Shown: piece by piece, positions 50,139 through 59,037 of the stretch
How the letters are laid out: every line of letters begins with the position of its first letter
How positions within the stretch are numbered: the first letter of the stretch is position 1
Source: Halarsenatibacter silvermanii
GTDB taxonomy: Bacteria; Bacillota; Halanaerobiia; Halanaerobiales; Halarsenatibacteraceae
Length of the DNA: 64,000 nucleotides
Reading direction: 5' to 3'
Assembly: GCF_900103135.1 (NCBI RefSeq)
Contig: NZ_FNGO01000002.1
Span: forward strand, 114,480 to 178,479
Translations under genes and position numbers: made by a program
Notes under the pieces: model-generated
The model's database searches: none
Told to the model about the DNA's origin: nothing
What the model saw: only the letters and a program-made list of their open reading frames with translations

Positions 50139-51414
50139 AATCTACTGTCTGCACCTCCTGATCCTTCATTATTGTCTCTCCCCGGGCAATGACCGTCTGT
50201 ATATCTCCGCCGGCAATTCCCATGGCTATATGAGCAAAATAATTGTCCGCAGTCAGCGGAGTAGGGGGAGTGTAATCTGCTATTATCAGATCAGCTCCCG
50301 CTCCCGGCTCGAGCCGGCCGACAGGCTGAGAAAAAGTCTCGCCGGCCAGCCTGCTGTTGACATCGAAAAGCATCCAGCGAGCGAGATCTCCACCGCAGCT
50401 GGGATCGCCGCTCAGATAGGTCGGAAGCAGATCAGCAGCCGTCATGCTTTCCAGCATATCGGTCGTATAACCATCGGTGCCCAGGGCAGCATCCAGTCCG
50501 CACTCCCGCACCTTTTTAATATCCGCAGCTCCTACTCCATTGGAAAGGTTGGATTCGGGATTATGCACCAGATAACAGCCTCTTTCCGCCAGTTTGCGGT
50601 ATTCATCTTCCTGTAAATGTACTCCATGTACCGCCATGGTGCCCGGCCGCCAGATGCCATGCCGATCCAGTCTTTCAACTATTCCTTCAAAACCTCTTTT
50701 GCGAGCATCTTCAACATCTGCACTGCCTTCGGCCACGTGGAGATGACAGGGAGCGTTATATTTTTCAGCCAGTTTTCCTGCTTTTTCCAGAGTTTCTTCT
50801 TCCAGAGTGAAGGAAGCATGCAGACCGACCGCACCGCTCAAATATGATCTTTCTTCTTCGGCGAGCGAATTGAGAAAACGTTCGTTTTCCCTCAAGGCCT
50901 TCTCTCTATTTTCCTTCCCGTTCCGATCGGAAACTTCAAAACAGAGGCTGGCTCTCAGACCCACATCCTCCACAGCCTGTTTCAAGATATCGAGCGAGCC
51001 GTCTATCAGACCATAACTGGCATGATGATCAAAAACTGTGGTGGTTCCCCTCTTTATGCCCTCCAGCAGCGCATAAACAGCGCTGTAATAGAGGTCATCT
51101 CGGGTTGAAAGCGTTCTGTCCAGCCGCCACCAGAGCTTTTCCAGAATCTCGGTGAATTCCCGGGGAGGCTCTTCGGCCTTGAGATCCATGCCCCGGGCAA
51201 AGGTGCTGTAAAAATGCAGATGAGAATTTATAAAACCGGGCATGATCATCTGTCCGCCGGCATCTATGATCTCGGCTTCGGGATAATTCTGCCTGATTTT
51301 ATCTGCATTTCCCACTTCTTTTATAGAGTCTCCATCTATCAAAACCGCTCCTTCTTCAATAACTCTATCCTCGCTGTCATTGGTGATGACCACACCATCA
51401 GTGACCAGTTTCAT
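50080..51414 (-). CDS. Amidohydrolase, SsnA/guanine deaminase-like
   Basis: Metal-dependent hydrolase of 444 residues: GFINSHLHFYSTFARGMDLK (metal His pair), FDHHASYGLIDGS, LHASFTLEEETLEKAGKLAE, HLHVAEGSADVEDARKRG, GTMAVHGVHLQEDEYRKLAE, LVHNPESNLSNGVGAADI and LGTDGYTTDMLESM. The putative aminohydrolase SsnA of the E. coli ygeW-ssnA-xdhD region is of this type. It may deaminate guanine or open an intermediate of purine breakdown. It overlaps the next amidohydrolase by 17 bases. Confidence 0.85.
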   Translation of the reverse strand: MKLVTDGVVITNDSEDRVIEEGAVLIDGDSIKEVGNADKIRQNYPEAEIIDAGGQMIMPGFINSHLHFYSTFARGMDLKAEEPPREFTEILEKLWWRLDRTLSTRDDLYYSAVYALLEGIKRGTTTVFDHHASYGLIDGSLDILKQAVEDVGLRASLCFEVSDRNGKENREKALRENERFLNSLAEEERSYLSGAVGLHASFTLEEETLEKAGKLAEKYNAPCHLHVAEGSADVEDARKRGFEGIVERLDRHGIWRPGTMAVHGVHLQEDEYRKLAERGCYLVHNPESNLSNGVGAADIKKVRECGLDAALGTDGYTTDMLESMTAADLLPTYLSGDPSCGGDLARWMLFDVNSRLAGETFSQPVGRLEPGAGADLIIADYTPPTPLTADNYFAHIAMGIAGGDIQTVIARGETIMKDQEVQTVDYERIIQKCRAQARDFWERF

Positions 51415-52813
51415 AATCTATGCCCTCCTCGGCCAGCATCCTGCTGGCTATTTCGTTGGTCCTTTCCGAGATCTCCTTTTCATCTAAACTCACAACCCGC
51501 CCCTGACGAACGACAATCTCACCAGCGACCACAGTCATATCCACGCGATTATTTACTCCCGTATTGATGAGAGCTGATATGGGATCGGAAAGACCTCCTG
51601 CCAGACCAACTCTTTTGCTGTTGAGCATAAATAGATCGGCCGCCTGTCCTTCTTCCAGGCTGCCCAGCCGGGGCTGTTGGAGAATTTCGCTGCCTCCCCT
51701 GGTGGCCAAACGCAAAATATCTTCAGGACCGACCGAAGTTATGCCCGAGGTTAACTTGTGCAGCAAAAGACAGGTCTTCATTTCACCTATCATATCCGAA
51801 GAATCATTGCTGGCACTGCCGTCTACAGCCAGCCCCACAGGCACCCCTTTTTCTAACATCCGGGGGAGAGGAGCGACTCCGGAAGAAAGCTTCATATTAG
51901 AAATCGGACAGTGAGCCACGCCGGTGTTATACTCGGCCAGCTCGGCGAGTTCGTCTTCATTCAGATGAACTCCGTGAGCAAACCAGACATCATCTCCCAG
52001 CCAGCCAACCTCTTTCATATACTCCAGAGGTGAGCAGCCAAATTTGCTCTGACAAAATTCTTCCTCATCCTGTGTTTCGGCCAGATGGGTATGAGCCAGA
52101 ACACCTTCATTTCTGGCCAGCTCTATCGATTTTTCCATCAATTCTCTGGTGACAGAAAAAGGAGAGCAGGGCGAAACTATCACCCGGCGGCGGGCAAAAG
52201 GATTACTATCGTGGTATTCAGAAATTACCCGTCGGGTATCCTCCAAAATTTCCTCCTCGGACTGGACCACGCTGTTGGGAGGCAGTCCGCCCTCATCCTG
52301 ACCCAGCGACATACTGCCGCGGCAGGCATGTAATCTTATGCCGATATCTTCTGCAGCTGAAAATTCCTGATCAATAAGTTTTTTATCGCTCTGGTCGGGA
52401 AAAACGTAAAATTGATCCACAGTCGTGGTGCAGCCCGTCTTCAATAATTCGGCTGCTGCAGCCAGAGTGCTGAAGTAAACAGCTTCAGCATCGAGGTGCG
52501 ACCAGATGGGATACAAAAATTTCAGCCAATCGAATAGTTCTACATCCTGCACCGCTCTGATGTTGCGGGTGAGCACCTGATAAAAATGATGATGAGTATT
52601 TATCAATCCTGGATACATAAAAAAATCTTCGCTGTTAATTACTTCCATATCATCACCGGAGTTCCTTCCGGTTTGGGAAATCTCAGGGGAAATTCTGGCG
52701 ATTCTGCCGTTTTTAACGAGCAGATCATGGTCGGTCAAAACTTCACCCTGGTCATTCATGGTGATGATTTTGCTGACATTTTTAAATAATTTAGCGGCCA
52801 CAGATAAAATCAC
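51398..52813 (-). CDS. Amidohydrolase, 8-oxoguanine/guanine deaminase-like
   Basis: Second amidohydrolase, 471 residues, of the TrzN/AtzB/8-oxoguanine deaminase branch: YPGLINTHHHFYQVLTRNIR, CTTTVDQFYVFP, RLHACRGSMSLGQDEGGLPP, LAHTHLAETQDEEEF, VWFAHGVHLNEDELAELAE and VGLAVDGSASNDSSDMIGEM. The family acts on purines or triazines with an exocyclic amine. The start is GTG; GTG at 52813 has GAGGAAG directly against it, so GTG at 52801 may be the true start. The repeat at 52850 separates it from the fused Mo-enzyme gene. Confidence 0.87.
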   Translation of the reverse strand: MILSVAAKLFKNVSKIITMNDQGEVLTDHDLLVKNGRIARISPEISQTGRNSGDDMEVINSEDFFMYPGLINTHHHFYQVLTRNIRAVQDVELFDWLKFLYPIWSHLDAEAVYFSTLAAAAELLKTGCTTTVDQFYVFPDQSDKKLIDQEFSAAEDIGIRLHACRGSMSLGQDEGGLPPNSVVQSEEEILEDTRRVISEYHDSNPFARRRVIVSPCSPFSVTRELMEKSIELARNEGVLAHTHLAETQDEEEFCQSKFGCSPLEYMKEVGWLGDDVWFAHGVHLNEDELAELAEYNTGVAHCPISNMKLSSGVAPLPRMLEKGVPVGLAVDGSASNDSSDMIGEMKTCLLLHKLTSGITSVGPEDILRLATRGGSEILQQPRLGSLEEGQAADLFMLNSKRVGLAGGLSDPISALINTGVNNRVDMTVVAGEIVVRQGRVVSLDEKEISERTNEIASRMLAEEGIDYETGH

Positions 52814-52849
52814 CTTCCTCGAGGAAGTTTTTCAGGATAACTAAATAAG

Positions 52850-52891
52850 TTTTTTGACCTACCTATTCACCAGCTGAAGACAGGAAGATCC
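52850..52891 (+). repeat. R-end copy of the dispersed repeat
   Basis: Runs TTTTTTGACCTACCTATTCA then CCAGCTGAAGACAGGAAGATCC and is similar over 41 bases, with about six differences, to the 19773-19813 copy read in reverse. No L-type end is seen within the 84-base gap, so it is a solo end. It stops 5 bases before the stop codon of the fused XDH. Confidence 0.55.
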
Positions 52892-52896
52892 GGTTA

Positions 52897-55647
52897 TTAT
52901 TTCCTCAGGCTGGATCGCGAAACCGGCAGATCTTTTACATCCAGCCCAACAGCATCTTTAACTGCATTGCAGATAGCAGGAGCTGTTGGTGTGTTGGGAA
53001 GTTCCCCCATTCCTTTGGCACCAAAAGGACCATCGGGATGAAAATCCTCTACGATTATCGGCTCTATGTCCGGAGCATCTAAAGCCCGGGGCAGCCGCAG
53101 CCGGGCCAGGTTATCCTGCACGGGCCATCCTTCTTCAACGCTGAACTCCTCTTTTAAAGCATAACCCAGACCCATGACAGCTCCTCCTTCAATCTGTCCC
53201 TCTACATTTTGAGGATTGATAGCCCTGCCCACATCATGAGCTGCCAGCACTTTCAACACTTCGACGCTGCCGCGTTCTCTGTCGACTTCGACGACAGCAG
53301 CATGTACTCCAAAGCAATAGGCATAATGAAGCCTTTTTCTTTCCTCCGGCTCTGGATAGGCAGGTATCTCTTCCTCCGGCAGAGGGTCAGTCTGCGGAGG
53401 ATTATATCTATAGCAGGCCGAAACCTCACCAGTTTCGACAAAAATATCAGCAAAATCCAGCAGTTTTTCACCGCTTTTAACCGCGGCTATTCCCCCTCCG
53501 GTTATTTCCAGCTCTCCGGCATCTTTATTCAGCAGATCGGATGCGCTTTTTTTTATCCGACCCGACAGCCTATCCATGCACTTTTTGAGCGCATTACCTT
53601 CACGAAATACCATGCGCGAAGCCGTGGTCACTCCTGCATCAAAGGTGAGTTCGGTATCGCTGGCCACCACTCGAAAATCTTCCGGACGACAGCCAAGAGC
53701 TTCGGCAGCTATCTGGGTGAGCGCCGTGTCGAGCCCCTGGCCGCTGTCGACCGAACCCACATACAATGTAATATAGCCGTCTTCGCCTAAAACAGCTCTG
53801 ACCTCCAGCTCTTCGGGAAGTCCATTGCCGGTCCCGACGTTTTTATAGCCGGCGGCTATTCCTGTACCGATCTCTTTATTCGGGGAATCGCTCTCCGGAA
53901 TTTCGAGCTCTTTAAGTCTTTCTTCCACCGCTGTCAGACATTTCTCGAGTCCGATGCCGCCCTCTTCCAGAATATCTCCGGTAATGGTAGGACTGCCTTC
54001 CTGCAAAATATTTTTTCGCCTTAGTTCAAAAGGATCCATCTCGAGCTTTTCAGCCAGCTTCTCCATCTGTCTTTCAGCGGCAAAACAGACCTGAGGACTG
54101 CCAAAACCTCTCATGGCTCCCCCCGGAGGCGAGTTGGTGTATACAGAATAAGTGTCAACCTTCACATGAGGCACTTCATAGGGACCGCAGGAGAAAGAAG
54201 TGTGTCGCAGGGATACGGGCTCTCCCAGCGAAGCATAGGCTCCCGTATTGCTGTAAATTTCTATTTCTGCTCCGACCAATTCGCCATCTTCGGTCGCTCC
54301 GGTCCGATATCGAAGCCTTGCTGCATGACGTTTGGTGGACATTCTGATAGATTCGCGGCGGCTGAGCACAATCTTAACAGGTCTGCCGGTAACATACGCG
54401 GCCAGGGCGCTGTGTATCTGCCCCAGAGGTTCTTCACGCCCGCCAAAAGCGCCGCCGGTTTGAGTAAGCTTAACCCTCACTTCTTCTTTGGGCAGATCGA
54501 GAGCGTCTGCAATAAATTCCTGATAGGCATGGGAGCTCTGGCTGGGAGAATGGACAACCAGTTTGCCCTCCTCATCGTATTCACTCAAAACCCCTTCCGG
54601 CTCCAGATAGGCATGTTCTATAAAAGGTGTTTTGTATTCTCCTTCCACCACCACATCAGCCCCGGCCAGCGGATCCTGCCAGTCACCCTTGCGCAGCTCA
54701 TATTTTTTGAGCAGATTGCCTCCTTCGTGAATATCTTCCGCCTCCGGCTCCAGAGCTTTTTGAGGATCATCATGGACGGGCAGAGGGTTGTAGTCCACAG
54801 CGACCATCTCGCTGGCTCTATCGGCAGCTGCCGGATTTTCAGCCACAACCAGGGCAACAGGATCACCTACAAACCTGACTTTTTCCAGCGCCAGGACGGG
54901 CTGATGTTCTTCGATCAATCCAAAATAATTTTTTCCCGGGAGATCCTCGCCTGTCAAAACCTCTACTACACCTTCGGCATTTTCTGCTCTAAAAACATCA
55001 ATACTTTCAATCTCCGCATGAGGTTCAGAGCTGAGAGTAAAGGCACCGTAAAGCATCTCATCCCTATCATCTATATCATCGACGTAAATGGGCTCTCCGG
55101 TCACTTTGGCAGCCTCCTGCTCTCCACTAAACCTCTCCCCCACCGGGGAATTCATACCGGGGGCAGAAGAAAATTTTGTCTCGCCCCTCAAAACCGCTGC
55201 CGCTCTGCTGACAGCCGCAATTATCTTGCTGTAACCGGTGCAGCGGCAGATATTTTGATTGAGGGCCTTTTTAATTTCCTCCCGGGAAGGATCGGGATTT
55301 TCATCCAGCAAAGCTTTGGCAGACATTATCATTCCCGGCGTACAAAAACCGCACTGGACAGCCCCCTCTTCCAGAAAAGCTCGCTGTATAGGGTGCAGCT
55401 TCCCTTCCCCGGCCAGTCCCTCTATCGTCTCTATTTCAGCACCGTCAAGATCTCTGACGCTAACCAGACAGGACTTTCTAGCCCTGCCATCCACTATCAC
55501 CGTGCAGGTGCCGCAGTGACCCTCGTGACACCCATCTTTTGTGCCCATCAGACCTTTTTCTCTTCTGAGAAATTCCAGCAGGGTGCGGTCATCTCCCTCA
55601 GCTATTTTTATCGTTTCCCCATTTATGACCATGTTTCCTTCTTCCAT
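52897..55647 (-). CDS. Fused selenium-dependent xanthine dehydrogenase (2Fe-2S plus Mo domains)
   Basis: Protein of 916 residues. Residues 1-160 hold two [2Fe-2S] domains (CHEGHCGTCTVIVDG and VQCGFCTPGM...NICRCTGYSK), then the Mo-binding part from about 175 (GEPIYVDDIDD), with TQTGGAFGGREEPLGQIHSA, PGGAMRGFGSPQVCFAAERQ and GPFGAKGMGELPNTPTAPAI. There is no FAD domain. Length, fusion order and the presence of yqeB and yqeC fit the Se-dependent XDH family, in which a labile Se ligand sits on Mo rather than a selenocysteine; no in-frame TGA is present. It hydroxylates xanthine or a purine or nicotinate-like ring. Electron flow could pass through the neighbouring XdhB. Confidence 0.88.
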   Translation of the reverse strand: MEEGNMVINGETIKIAEGDDRTLLEFLRREKGLMGTKDGCHEGHCGTCTVIVDGRARKSCLVSVRDLDGAEIETIEGLAGEGKLHPIQRAFLEEGAVQCGFCTPGMIMSAKALLDENPDPSREEIKKALNQNICRCTGYSKIIAAVSRAAAVLRGETKFSSAPGMNSPVGERFSGEQEAAKVTGEPIYVDDIDDRDEMLYGAFTLSSEPHAEIESIDVFRAENAEGVVEVLTGEDLPGKNYFGLIEEHQPVLALEKVRFVGDPVALVVAENPAAADRASEMVAVDYNPLPVHDDPQKALEPEAEDIHEGGNLLKKYELRKGDWQDPLAGADVVVEGEYKTPFIEHAYLEPEGVLSEYDEEGKLVVHSPSQSSHAYQEFIADALDLPKEEVRVKLTQTGGAFGGREEPLGQIHSALAAYVTGRPVKIVLSRRESIRMSTKRHAARLRYRTGATEDGELVGAEIEIYSNTGAYASLGEPVSLRHTSFSCGPYEVPHVKVDTYSVYTNSPPGGAMRGFGSPQVCFAAERQMEKLAEKLEMDPFELRRKNILQEGSPTITGDILEEGGIGLEKCLTAVEERLKELEIPESDSPNKEIGTGIAAGYKNVGTGNGLPEELEVRAVLGEDGYITLYVGSVDSGQGLDTALTQIAAEALGCRPEDFRVVASDTELTFDAGVTTASRMVFREGNALKKCMDRLSGRIKKSASDLLNKDAGELEITGGGIAAVKSGEKLLDFADIFVETGEVSACYRYNPPQTDPLPEEEIPAYPEPEERKRLHYAYCFGVHAAVVEVDRERGSVEVLKVLAAHDVGRAINPQNVEGQIEGGAVMGLGYALKEEFSVEEGWPVQDNLARLRLPRALDAPDIEPIIVEDFHPDGPFGAKGMGELPNTPTAPAICNAVKDAVGLDVKDLPVSRSSLRK

Positions 55648-55725
55648 GTTTATTCCATCCCTCCGATTCCGGAGATAAATAATTAAACAGTCGAACCCCT
55701 AAAAATTTTTATTGATTCTGTGTAA

Positions 55726-57018
55726 TCATCCAATGCCCAAAATTGAAGGTATCAGTAATGTTATAAAATCTACATAGGTGATTAAAAATAACAATAAAAG
55801 CGAAGCCAAAATATATGGCCAGATTGCCCTGGTGAGCTCTTCCAATGTCAGATCAGTCAACCCCATAAGAACATATAGACAGGCTCCCACGGGGGGAGTT
55901 TTAAGTGCAATATTCAGCGCAAAAACCATTATAATTCCAAATTGAATAGGGCTAACTCCTAAATCAACTGCAATAGGGTGGAGGACTGGTCCCAAAATCA
56001 CCAGCGCTGCCGCAATGTCCATAAACATCCCGACAATCAGCATAAGGATATTAATCAACAACAGAATAAGCAGAGGATTTTCAGTTATCGATAGAAAAAG
56101 TTCTGCTATCTGTTCCGGTATTCTCTGATTCGCCAGTATCCAGCCCATAATATTTGCTGAAGCTATAATCAAAAAAACTACACCGGTTGTTCTCGCTGTA
56201 CTTTCCAGCAGATCAGGAATATCCCTTATATTAAGGGTTCCGTATACAAAATAACCTATCAAAAAAGCATAAAACACTGCCACCGCAGCTGCCTCAGTCG
56301 GTGTAAATACTCCCAGCAGAATACCGCCAAGAATAATAATAGGCATCAATAGAGCAGGAAAAGCTTTTATAAAAGCTGAAAAGATCTCTTTAAGAGAAGC
56401 CCTTTTCTCTGCCTTGGGGTAATTTCGTCTTTTGCTGATAATTGCTGAAACAACCATCATTATTATTCCCAGGATGATGCCCGGTAAAATTCCGGCTGCA
56501 AATAATCCTGCGATAGACACTCCCATCATTGCTCCATAGAGAACCATCATATTGCTGGGGGGAATAGTAGGACCTATTATGGAAGACCCCCCGGTGACGG
56601 CAGCAGCAAAATCCTCATCATAACCGTCCTCTACCATAGCAGGGATGAGCATTGACCCTAAAGCCGCTGCATCAGAAACTGCTGCACCTGTCATGCCGGC
56701 AAAAAATATGCTTGCTATAACATTAACATGAGCAAGCCCGCCACGTATGTGAGCTATTAACACATTGGCAAACTCAACAATTCTATGAGTGATTCGGGAA
56801 GAATTCATAATCTCTCCGGCGAATATGAAAAAAGGCATCGCCATAAGAGTAAAAGAGTCGAGTCCGGCAAAAAATCTTTGAGGTATCATACTGTAAAGCG
56901 CCGGCACATCCATCAGATAAAAAACCGCTACTGAAATGGAGCCCACGGCAAAACCTATCGGCATACCGGATAAAAGCAAAATTACGAATCCAATCCCCAT
57001 AAAAGGAAGTATATCCAT
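55726..57018 (-). CDS. dctM: TRAP transporter large permease (DctM)
   Basis: Membrane protein of 430 residues with about 12 helices. PFMGIGFVILLLSGMPIGFA, IPQRFFAGLDSFTLMAMPFF, MTGAAVSDAAALGSMLIPAM, IIGPTIPPSNMMVLYGAMMG and LKTPPVGACLYVLMGLTDLT are DctM/SiaM landmarks. It uses the Na+ gradient to import a carboxylate-bearing solute delivered by DctP. 79 bases upstream of the fused XDH gene. Confidence 0.93.
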   Translation of the reverse strand: MDILPFMGIGFVILLLSGMPIGFAVGSISVAVFYLMDVPALYSMIPQRFFAGLDSFTLMAMPFFIFAGEIMNSSRITHRIVEFANVLIAHIRGGLAHVNVIASIFFAGMTGAAVSDAAALGSMLIPAMVEDGYDEDFAAAVTGGSSIIGPTIPPSNMMVLYGAMMGVSIAGLFAAGILPGIILGIIMMVVSAIISKRRNYPKAEKRASLKEIFSAFIKAFPALLMPIIILGGILLGVFTPTEAAAVAVFYAFLIGYFVYGTLNIRDIPDLLESTARTTGVVFLIIASANIMGWILANQRIPEQIAELFLSITENPLLILLLINILMLIVGMFMDIAAALVILGPVLHPIAVDLGVSPIQFGIIMVFALNIALKTPPVGACLYVLMGLTDLTLEELTRAIWPYILASLLLLFLITYVDFITLLIPSILGIG

Positions 57019-57066
57019 TTTGTTTTCCTCCGAAAGACTTATTTGTAATTTATAATGTTTTTATAT

Positions 57067-57609
57067 TTAAGTCGTTTCTTTCAAGGCCTCTTCTACTTCA
57101 GTCTCTCCAAAGATATCGGATTTATCAGCCTCCGGGTCAAGAGAGGTTATAACATGTAAAATTTGCTGTATCAGGGCCAATCCAGCCGAAACTGGAACAC
57201 TCATGAGAGGCCAGAACATAGTGACGCCCAGCGATAAAGAACGCTGAGACAATCCTCCGATGGCCATATTTATTCCTCTCCTGGTCAGTTCAAATAAAAA
57301 TAAAATGACCAAAATACTTACCACCAGATTCCATATTTTTGCCACTTTTTTGGGCAGTTTATCCACTAAAATAATAAGTCCTACATGCTCCTGGTCCTTT
57401 ATTCCTATGCTGACCGTCAGAAGGGCAGACCAGATCATAAGGTATCTGGCCAGAGCTTCCGTCCAGCCCAGGGGGCTGACCAGTACATATCTAAAAAATA
57501 CTCCTGCTAAAACTGTTAAAGTCATGAGGCCTGTAAGAAAGATTACGACCATCAGTGTTATCCAGCCCAGAATTTCAGAAATCCTCTCTGCTATCCTAAA
57601 AATATTCAT
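57067..57609 (-). CDS. dctQ: TRAP transporter small permease (DctQ)
   Basis: Protein of 180 residues with four hydrophobic helices and the family sequence WTEALARYLMIWSALLTVSI and IKDQEHVGLIILVDKLPKK. It pairs with DctM in the tripartite transporter. It lies between the hairpin after dctP and dctM, 48 bases before the latter. Confidence 0.9.
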   Translation of the reverse strand: MNIFRIAERISEILGWITLMVVIFLTGLMTLTVLAGVFFRYVLVSPLGWTEALARYLMIWSALLTVSIGIKDQEHVGLIILVDKLPKKVAKIWNLVVSILVILFLFELTRRGINMAIGGLSQRSLSLGVTMFWPLMSVPVSAGLALIQQILHVITSLDPEADKSDIFGETEVEEALKETT

Positions 57610-57638
57610 TGCAGAATCTCACCTGCCATATATTTTAA

Positions 57639-57671
57639 GGGGGCCCCGGATATCCAGCACCAGCAGCCCCC
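57639..57671 (-). other. Hairpin between dctP and dctQ
   Basis: Stem GGGGGC/GCCCCC with an inner part that can also pair (CCGGATATCCAG). On the minus strand it is followed by TTAAAATAT, a weak T-run. Such structures often make the binding-protein mRNA more abundant than the permease mRNA. Confidence 0.4.
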
Positions 57672-57689
57672 GAAGGTATCTATAATAAT

Positions 57690-58733
57690 TTATTGAATGC
57701 CAAGTTCTTCTTCGGCCTCTTCAACAGCCTGCAAAAATTCTTCCGCCAGTTCCAGACCTTCTTCTCCAAATTCTTCTTCGATAACTTCCAGGGCAGCCGG
57801 TTCAGTTATTTCCCTAAAAGCTTCTAACTCTTCATCAGTGGGAGCATAAACTTCCATCTCTTCTTCAATTTTTGGCAGACCCTGATCCTCAGAAGCTTCG
57901 ACGAGCTGGTTGACACCTCTACCGGCCGTATTTGCTGCCCGTGAGGCTTCGTAAATTACACTTTTTTCGTGCTCGCTCAAACCTTCCATAAATTGATCGT
58001 TTATTACCCATACATAGGGAGTATACATATGATTTGTGAGGGTGATATAATCCTGAACTTCATAAAGCAGTTCCATAGAAATTAAAGGAATTGGATTCAT
58101 CTGACCATCGACAACTCCGGTCTCCAGAGCTGTATAAAGTTCTTCCCAGGCTATTTCAGTAGCGGAAGCTCCCAGAGCAGTTACGAATTCCTGGTGAATC
58201 GCTATAGGCATGGTTCTAAAGCTTACACCATCCATATCTTCAGGCGATTCTATCTGTGTAGCACTGTTGGTCAGCTGAAAAAAGCCGCCTGATTCCCCAA
58301 AAGCCAGCACTTCAAATCCATCGGTATTCTGCTCTATTTTTGATTTCATTGTATCAGCAAATTCCCCATCATATACCTCATGGGCTACACTATAATGCGA
58401 AATTGCAAAAGGAATATCAACTATCCCAATGGGCTCATAAAATGGAGCCAGGCCTCCAGCAGAGGCTATGAAACTCTGAATAACATTTCCCTGAACCTGT
58501 TCCATCATTTCCCGAGAGTCGCCCAGCGCCCCATCTGGATATATTTCTACTTCAATGTCTGTTTCAGCTTCTACTCGAGCCTGAAACACTTTAGCCATGG
58601 CTGCAGTAGCAACTTCCTGTGGGTTTTGGGGATTGAGATGGGACAATTGAATTACATCCTGGGCTCCAGCTGTGACCGAGAAAATAAAAACCAGAGAAAT
58701 AACGAGTGCTGCTATTGATAATTTTTTAAACAT
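57690..58733 (-). CDS. dctP: TRAP transporter solute-binding protein (DctP)
   Basis: Secreted binding protein of 347 residues with signal peptide LSIAALVISLVFIFSVTAGA and mature start QDVIQLSHLNPQNP. Family markers: YPDGALGDSREMMEQVQGN, FRTMPIAIHQEFVTALGASA (the Arg that binds the ligand carboxylate), and GVVDGQMNPIPLI. The ligand is a carboxylate, possibly an intermediate or substrate of the purine cluster; sequence does not tell. It is preceded by a good promoter. Confidence 0.92.
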   Translation of the reverse strand: MFKKLSIAALVISLVFIFSVTAGAQDVIQLSHLNPQNPQEVATAAMAKVFQARVEAETDIEVEIYPDGALGDSREMMEQVQGNVIQSFIASAGGLAPFYEPIGIVDIPFAISHYSVAHEVYDGEFADTMKSKIEQNTDGFEVLAFGESGGFFQLTNSATQIESPEDMDGVSFRTMPIAIHQEFVTALGASATEIAWEELYTALETGVVDGQMNPIPLISMELLYEVQDYITLTNHMYTPYVWVINDQFMEGLSEHEKSVIYEASRAANTAGRGVNQLVEASEDQGLPKIEEEMEVYAPTDEELEAFREITEPAALEVIEEEFGEEGLELAEEFLQAVEEAEEELGIQ

Positions 58734-58785
58734 TTATCGACACTCCCATAATTTAATTTCAAAAGATCCATAAATCCTTACTGTA

Positions 58786-58814
58786 ATTAGATCTACGAGT
58801 CTCAATACAGTCAA
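58786..58814 (-). promoter_or_regulatory. Promoter of the dctPQM operon
   Basis: On the minus strand TTGACT (58809-58814) and TCTAAT (58786-58791) stand exactly 17 bases apart; start near 58778 and leader about 45 bases. The rest of the 304-base gap up to the YgeY gene is AT-rich, with a C-run at 58861-58867 and no other recognised element. Confidence 0.6.
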
Positions 58815-59037
58815 CAGCAAAATAATGTATGGCAGACCTGGGAAATAAGTTCTGCAATCACCCCCCCTGATAACAGACACCTAAATATCCGACAGGACTA
58901 TTCAGTAAAAATTAAATTTCTCTTAAATCCCTATTTAAACAAAACGGTCAAATCTCCTTTTATATTTGTTTTATTATCCATGTATACCAGAACATAGCCT
59001 GCCAATCCAAAACGGAGTATTGTGCCTGAAACCCTAA

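Noticed and set aside
52897-55647. Possible selenocysteine in the Se-dependent xanthine dehydrogenase
   Set aside because: The frame has no internal TGA. In this family selenium is a separate labile cofactor, consistent with yqeB and yqeC.
54166-55686. Open frame of 506 codons on the plus strand opposite the fused xanthine dehydrogenase
   Set aside because: The minus strand encodes a complete, motif-rich enzyme. The plus frame has no family motif and no ribosome site, and its length is explained by codon bias of the real gene.
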